The notes below the pieces were generated by a model. That model made no database searches, was not told the DNA's origin, and worked only from the letters and a program-made list of their open reading frames with translations. 64,000 nt of DNA from Owenia fusiformis (taxonomy: Eukaryota > Annelida > Polychaeta > Sabellida > Oweniidae): contig CAIIXF020000012.1 of the NCBI GenBank assembly GCA_903813345.2, positions 23,634,184 through 23,698,183 of the forward strand, written 5' to 3'. Shown one piece after another: positions 54,301 through 60,300 of this stretch; within the stretch, counting starts at the first letter, position 1; every line of letters starts with the position of its first letter. Both the position numbers and the translations under genes were made by a program.

Positions 54301-57300
54301 AATTGACGATTTTGACGAACTCTTTTAAAGCGCCAAATACAAACATGCTTTGTTGAATGATTCAAAAGGGGACTAAAGGATGGCACAATTATTAAGTTGG
54401 TACTATGGGTGAACAATGGCCGAAATTAACATCTGAAATAAAGTAATCCCAGGAAACACAATGGTCGTAATAATGACTTGCTTGGCTTGGTTATGGGAAA
54501 ATTAAAAAACAATACTATGTAAAATTTCCCTTGCTGTTACGGTCCTGGATTTTGATGATGGAATTGAACAGCGAGTATTAAAAAGTGTTTGTTTCACAAG
54601 GGAATATGGGTTTTGGATAGTTGGGGTTATTCCTTATGACTATACACTTATATGTTTTCTTTTTCTCGCTGAGTTCCTTTACACATTTTGGTCCTTTGCA
54701 AAAAACTAACCTTGTGTTTGTGTTTGGCATGGTGGGCGGACACATGGAGTAGGTGCTTGGCTAATATCAACACTATCACCATCACAGCTACCGGAGGCAA
54801 CAGCGAAGTTCTTTTGGCGTGTTCTGATGAATCCTGTGTATCCATTACCACAAGTGACGCTACACTCTGTGTAGGTAAGTTGGCTCCAAGCGCCCCATTG
54901 GCAAGCTAAAACAGAATTTTTTATTTATAAATCTATTTCAATGGTTATGTCATTTTTGTATTAATAGCGAAATCATTTGGAAATTGACGATTTTGACGAA
55001 CTCTCTTAAAGCGCCAAATACAAACATGCTTTGTTGAATGATTCAAAAGGGGACTAAAGGATGGCACAATTATTAAGTTGGTACTATGGGTGAACAATGG
55101 CCGAAATGAACATCTGAAATAAAGAAATCCCAGGAAACACAATGGTCGTAATAATGACTTGCTTGGCTTGGTTATGGGAAAATTAAAAAACAATACTATG
55201 TAAAATTTCCCTTGCTGTTACGGTCCTGGATTTTGATGATAGAATTGAACAGCGAGTATTAAAAAGTGTTTGTTTCACAAGGGAATATGGGTTTTGGATA
55301 GTTGGGGTTATTCCTTATGACTATACACTTATATGTTTTCTTTTTCTCGCTGAGTTCCTTTACACATTTTGGTCCTTTGCAAAAAACTAACCTTGTGTTT
55401 GTGTTTGGCATGGTGGGCGGACACATGGAGTAGGTGCTTGGCTAATATCAACACTATCACCATCACAGCTACCGGAGGCAACAGCGAAGTTCTTTTGGCG
55501 TGTTCTGATGAATCCTGTGTATCCATTACCACAAGTGACGCTACACTCTGTGTAGGTAAGTTGGCTCCAAGCGCCCCATTGGCAAGCTAAAACAGAATTT
55601 TTTATTTATAAATCTATTTCAATGGTTATGTCATTTTTGTATTAATAGCCAAATCATTTGGAAATTGACGATTTTGACGAACTCTTTTAAAGTGCCAAAT
55701 TTTGGTCCTTTGCAAACAACAAACCTTGTGTTTGTGTCTGGCATGGTGGGCGGACACATGGAGTAGGTGCTTGGGTTCTATCAACACTATCACCATCACA
55801 GCTACCGGAGGCAACGGCGAAGTTCTTTTGGCGTGTTCTGATGAATCCTGTGTATCCATTACCACAAGTGACGCTACACTCTGTGTAGGTAAGTTGGCTC
55901 CAAGCGCCCCATTGGCAAGCTGAATCAGCATCATTGACTTTCAATTATTTTTGGTTCAATTCAATTTTATGGAATTTTAAGCCTGCTACAAATGTGTGAC
56001 CACCGATGTGTGATACGAATTTTAGTTTGGTAAACTACCAGTTTATTATTAATCCGGACTAGGATGAAAAAACATAATTTGAGAAACCTCGAAAAAGTTT
56101 TATAAATATATTTATGCGTATGCATGCATGCTGTACACAGATACTGAGGATGGCAGACAAGGCAAGGGTCTTATTCTATGCAAATGCATGGTAATGCAAG
56201 TAAAGAAAATGCGTGGATGGTTGATTTACGCATGTAATTACAACTTCGTGAAGGTTGGCTAGCATGGATAAATCAAATTTGTATCAAATATAAAAAATAA
56301 AAAATTGAATATCATTAACTAACCTTGTGTTTGTGTCTGGCATGGCGAGCGCACACATGGAGTAGGTGCTTGGGTTCTATCAACACTATCCCCATCACAG
56401 CTACCGGAGGCAACGGCGTAGTTCTTTTGGCGTGTTCTGATGAATCCTGTGTATCCATTACCACACGTGACGCTACACTCTGTGTAGGTAAGTTGGCTCC
56501 AAGCGCCCCATTGGCAAGCTAAAACAGCACTATTGAATTTAATTTTTGGTTCAATTCGATTTGTAGAATTTTAAGCGTGCTATATGTGACGACTGACGTG
56601 TTTTTACGAATTTAAGCTTGGTAAACTACTAATTTATTATTAGTCCAGACTATGATGAAGAAAACAATATTTGAGAAACCTCGAAGTTTTACAATATATT
56701 TCATGTCTATGCATGCATATTGTACAAAAATACTGGGGATGACAAGAATGGATAAATAAATTACTTTGTATCGAAATTCAAAACGATTATTTACAAACCT
56801 TGTGTCTGTGTTTGGCATGCCGGACGGACACATTGGGTTAGTGCTTGGGTTCTATCAACACTTTCACCATCGCATCTACCGAAGGCAACGGCGTAGTTCT
56901 TTTGGCGTGTTCTAATGTATCCTGTGTATCCATTACCACAAGTGACGCTACACGCCGTGTAGATAAGTTGGCCCCAAGCCCCCCATTGACACGCTAAATC
57001 AGCATAATACAGGGTGGTCCAAAAAGTGAACTGTTCCAATGGGCTATATTTCCCTTATTACTTGCAGGAAATCTTTCATATTTTCACATGTTGTAAAGGA
57101 AGGTTTTTGTTGGTATCACACATTTTTTTTTCTAAATCTTGAGATTTGCAGAAATTATAAGCACTAACCCAAAATCACTGAAAATGGATAAAATGTGAAC
57201 TGCGATTCTTCCACCCTTCAACAACCTTCCCGTTGACTTTTTTAGCTGCAGTCTGAAAAACCGAATGTTTCCGATTTTGTTTGGTTTTGAATCCCGCACA

Positions 57301-60300
57301 TTATGGTGTAAAAATTATCATCCTACCTCCAGTTGGAAAGTTATTGTGAATTGTTCAAAAGACAAAACATCTTCCAGTGAAATCGCAACCACTACATGGT
57401 CTTTAAATGTCAATATCTTCATTAATCATGGAAACTTTTAATAGAATATTGCTCATAACACTGAATACTACGTTTCCTTTTGATATATGTAAGCTATTTA
57501 TATGAAGGGCTTCTCAGATTTTGGGTAACATGGGGTAACTTTGCCCCATTTAACCGTTTGTGTAGGTAGCATGCCCCTTAACTGTTGATTGGTTTAAATT
57601 ACTTCAAAATGCTCAATGGAAGTGTGAAATGTGTTTTCTGCTCAAATATTTTTCCATTTGTCACATGGTAGGGTTTAAACTTAGTTGTATATCTTTCACT
57701 GAAAGCTTGTTTAAGATCATCCAATGTGTTTCAACAAGTTCCGTAATTCACGTCGGTGCAATATCTTATTTTAGGCATGTTTGTTTAAGTCTTGTAATTC
57801 TTCAAAATTCAAGACTGAAAATAAATTATGGCATCAACAGAAGATTTAGACCTTTCTCTCCAAGATGTAATAAAATGAGCCAATTCATGCATGTATTATT
57901 AGGAAAATACAGCCTGTTGCAGTTTTTTGGACCACCATGTTTTGGATAGACATTTTTTGTAAATATTGTTTGCAGGAATTTTAAACGTGCTACGCAACGG
58001 TGCTGGACAACATGTTTTCACGTGTATAAACTACTAGTTCAGTATTCGTTCTGTCTAGGCTGAAGAACAGAAGATTTGTGATTGTAAGCTAAAGGAAGGG
58101 ATAAGTCACGGTACATACGTGGTTCAGGGCAAGCGTTTGAGTTACAGGAAAGCATTTGCTTCTCCTCCGAATCTCCATCACAACGAGTTAGACCTCCAAA
58201 ATTGCCAAAAACCTTTGTCCTTGTTCGAGATTTAGACATAGTTCCACCTCCGCAGGACTTTGAACACTGTCCATAGACAAACTGAGTCCATGCTCCCCAC
58301 TGGCAGTCTGTAAAACGTTTATTTGTTCAATCTCGTTGTTCTTCAAAGTAATATTTAGCGTATGACTAAATCATGTTTTGGCGGGTGTTTTGGCCAGTGG
58401 AATGGCTTTGGTAATGATGGGGAATGGCTATTCGTGTGGGTTAGCTATGATGATATGAAACTTTTATCATGTAGCAACATTGTAACTTATTCATAGAATG
58501 TGGTCACCATCATAGGGCATATTAACATAGCAATGGGATAATTGCTTGACGAATTCTGTTTGTAATGTAGATGTATTGGTCAGCTGGATTTCAGATTTTT
58601 GTAGTATGGGCTCAAAGTATGATTGATACGGATACAACTTACTTGGGCATGGGTTATTGTAGCATATCTGAGATTGTTGTGTTTGAACAGATGCCCCAAG
58701 ACATTGTCCAAAATTTCCGGCTCCATAAAGTTTTGTTCTTGAACGGGTCTGATTCCTTACGCCGTTGCCGCATGTGACAGAGCACGCTCCTTGCTGCCAC
58801 GCAGTCCAGTCGCTCCATCTGCAGCTTAAGCCTAAAATGCCAAATTCAACAATGACCTATTCTGACACAATCTAGCGTATGAATGATTCTAGCTTTGAAT
58901 TGCGTGGTTCGTTCAGTGTTAGCTACATGCGCAGTCGTTAGTGCAAATCAGGATGGTTTATTTGAAACCTGTACTGAGAAAGCCTAAGACGATGACCATA
59001 CCTCCGGTACCTCCTCCACAAGGCTGTGTGTTACACACGCCAGTAAACACTTCGCTGCTTTGTCCAAGACAAACATTGTTTCCTGTTGATCCGAAAAGTT
59101 TTATCCTTCTTCTTTCTTTTCTTATGATTCCACCGTTGCATGATTTAGAACAAGGTTGGTCTACCCATGAACTCCACATGCCCCATCTACAGCCTATATA
59201 TATGTAGAATACGGGGGATAGAAGTCAATTAAATTAGGTCAAATGTCGGTATAACGGTGCAATATTCGGTCAAATGGACGTGGAGGCATTTAGTAAAATC
59301 AGGTAGAACAAAGTTAGATACAGTTAAGCATACGGCAGAGGTAGACTAATGTAAGGCAGATTAGATTTCAATTTCATTTTCACAAACCTTGACTTAAACT
59401 ACTTAATATATTCTTTTAAGGGGTTAAGTTAATTTCAGTTTAACCAAGGGGTACATTTATGTTGATCTAGATAAGTAATATTCGTACATGGATTGGCAGC
59501 TGTTCCGCATGTTTGAGGTCCAGGCCCAGGCCCAGGCCCAGGCCCAGGTGCATCCTTTTTCACACAGCCACAAATGTTGACAGCTGTGACCCTAAATACC
59601 TCGAACCTTTTGCATTTCTTTGCCATGACCTTTGAAGCGTTGCTCTGGTGATAACAGGTGTACCCATTTTTGACAGTTGCGGTGTGAAATACTTGGTCGA
59701 CGCAACAAGATGTTGGAGGAGAGCCTCCGTATCGAGGATCACTAGCTGGTGGGCATACACCTAATTAAAATCATATTATGAATTTTACAGTATTTATAAT
59801 CTCATGTATGCATTTCAGATAACAGAGACGCAATAAAAAGATCACAAAAATGAGCCAATAGATTAAATTATGTTTTGTGTATCCGACTTAGATTCGATTT
59901 TTGGTAGATTTGATAAAATACTAGCCTTTTTTCACTACACACTTGGTCATACACGCTTTAAGTTGATTCCTGATGTCAGAACCTGCGTTGTCGACACACT
60001 CTACCCAACAAAGGTGGTTAATGTCTTTCCCCTGGAATTTAGATTTTAAAGGAACTGATTTTAATTAACGAACAAGCTGTCTGCATCATCCTATGCAGGT
60101 ATCCAGAATCCGTACCTCTTTCTTCACCCTGCTATAACCAATTTGGAAGCGCCCGATTAAAGTACACGTAGTTTGCTCAAATTCGCTGGATACACCCGTC
60201 GGGGAGAGGAAAAAGAAATGTTACGACAGTGTAGGCTCAAAGGGCCAGTCCGCTGGTCATTACCATGGTACTTTTGATACGAACCAGTTGATTTTTTCAC

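Larger units (their letters stand above)
54225..55724. repeat. 681-base exon-intron tandem units
   Basis: Two near-identical 681-base units (54225-54905, 54906-55586) each contain a T exon plus an intron enlarged by about 350 bases ('catgctttgttgaatgattc' to 'cttatgactatacacttata'). The short 333-base form follows. Confidence 0.92.

Noticed and set aside
48222-56522. Plus-strand frames of 62-85 codons recurring over each T exon
   Set aside because: They are exact antisense shadows of the near-identical T exons. They repeat only because the exons do, and they lack any domain.
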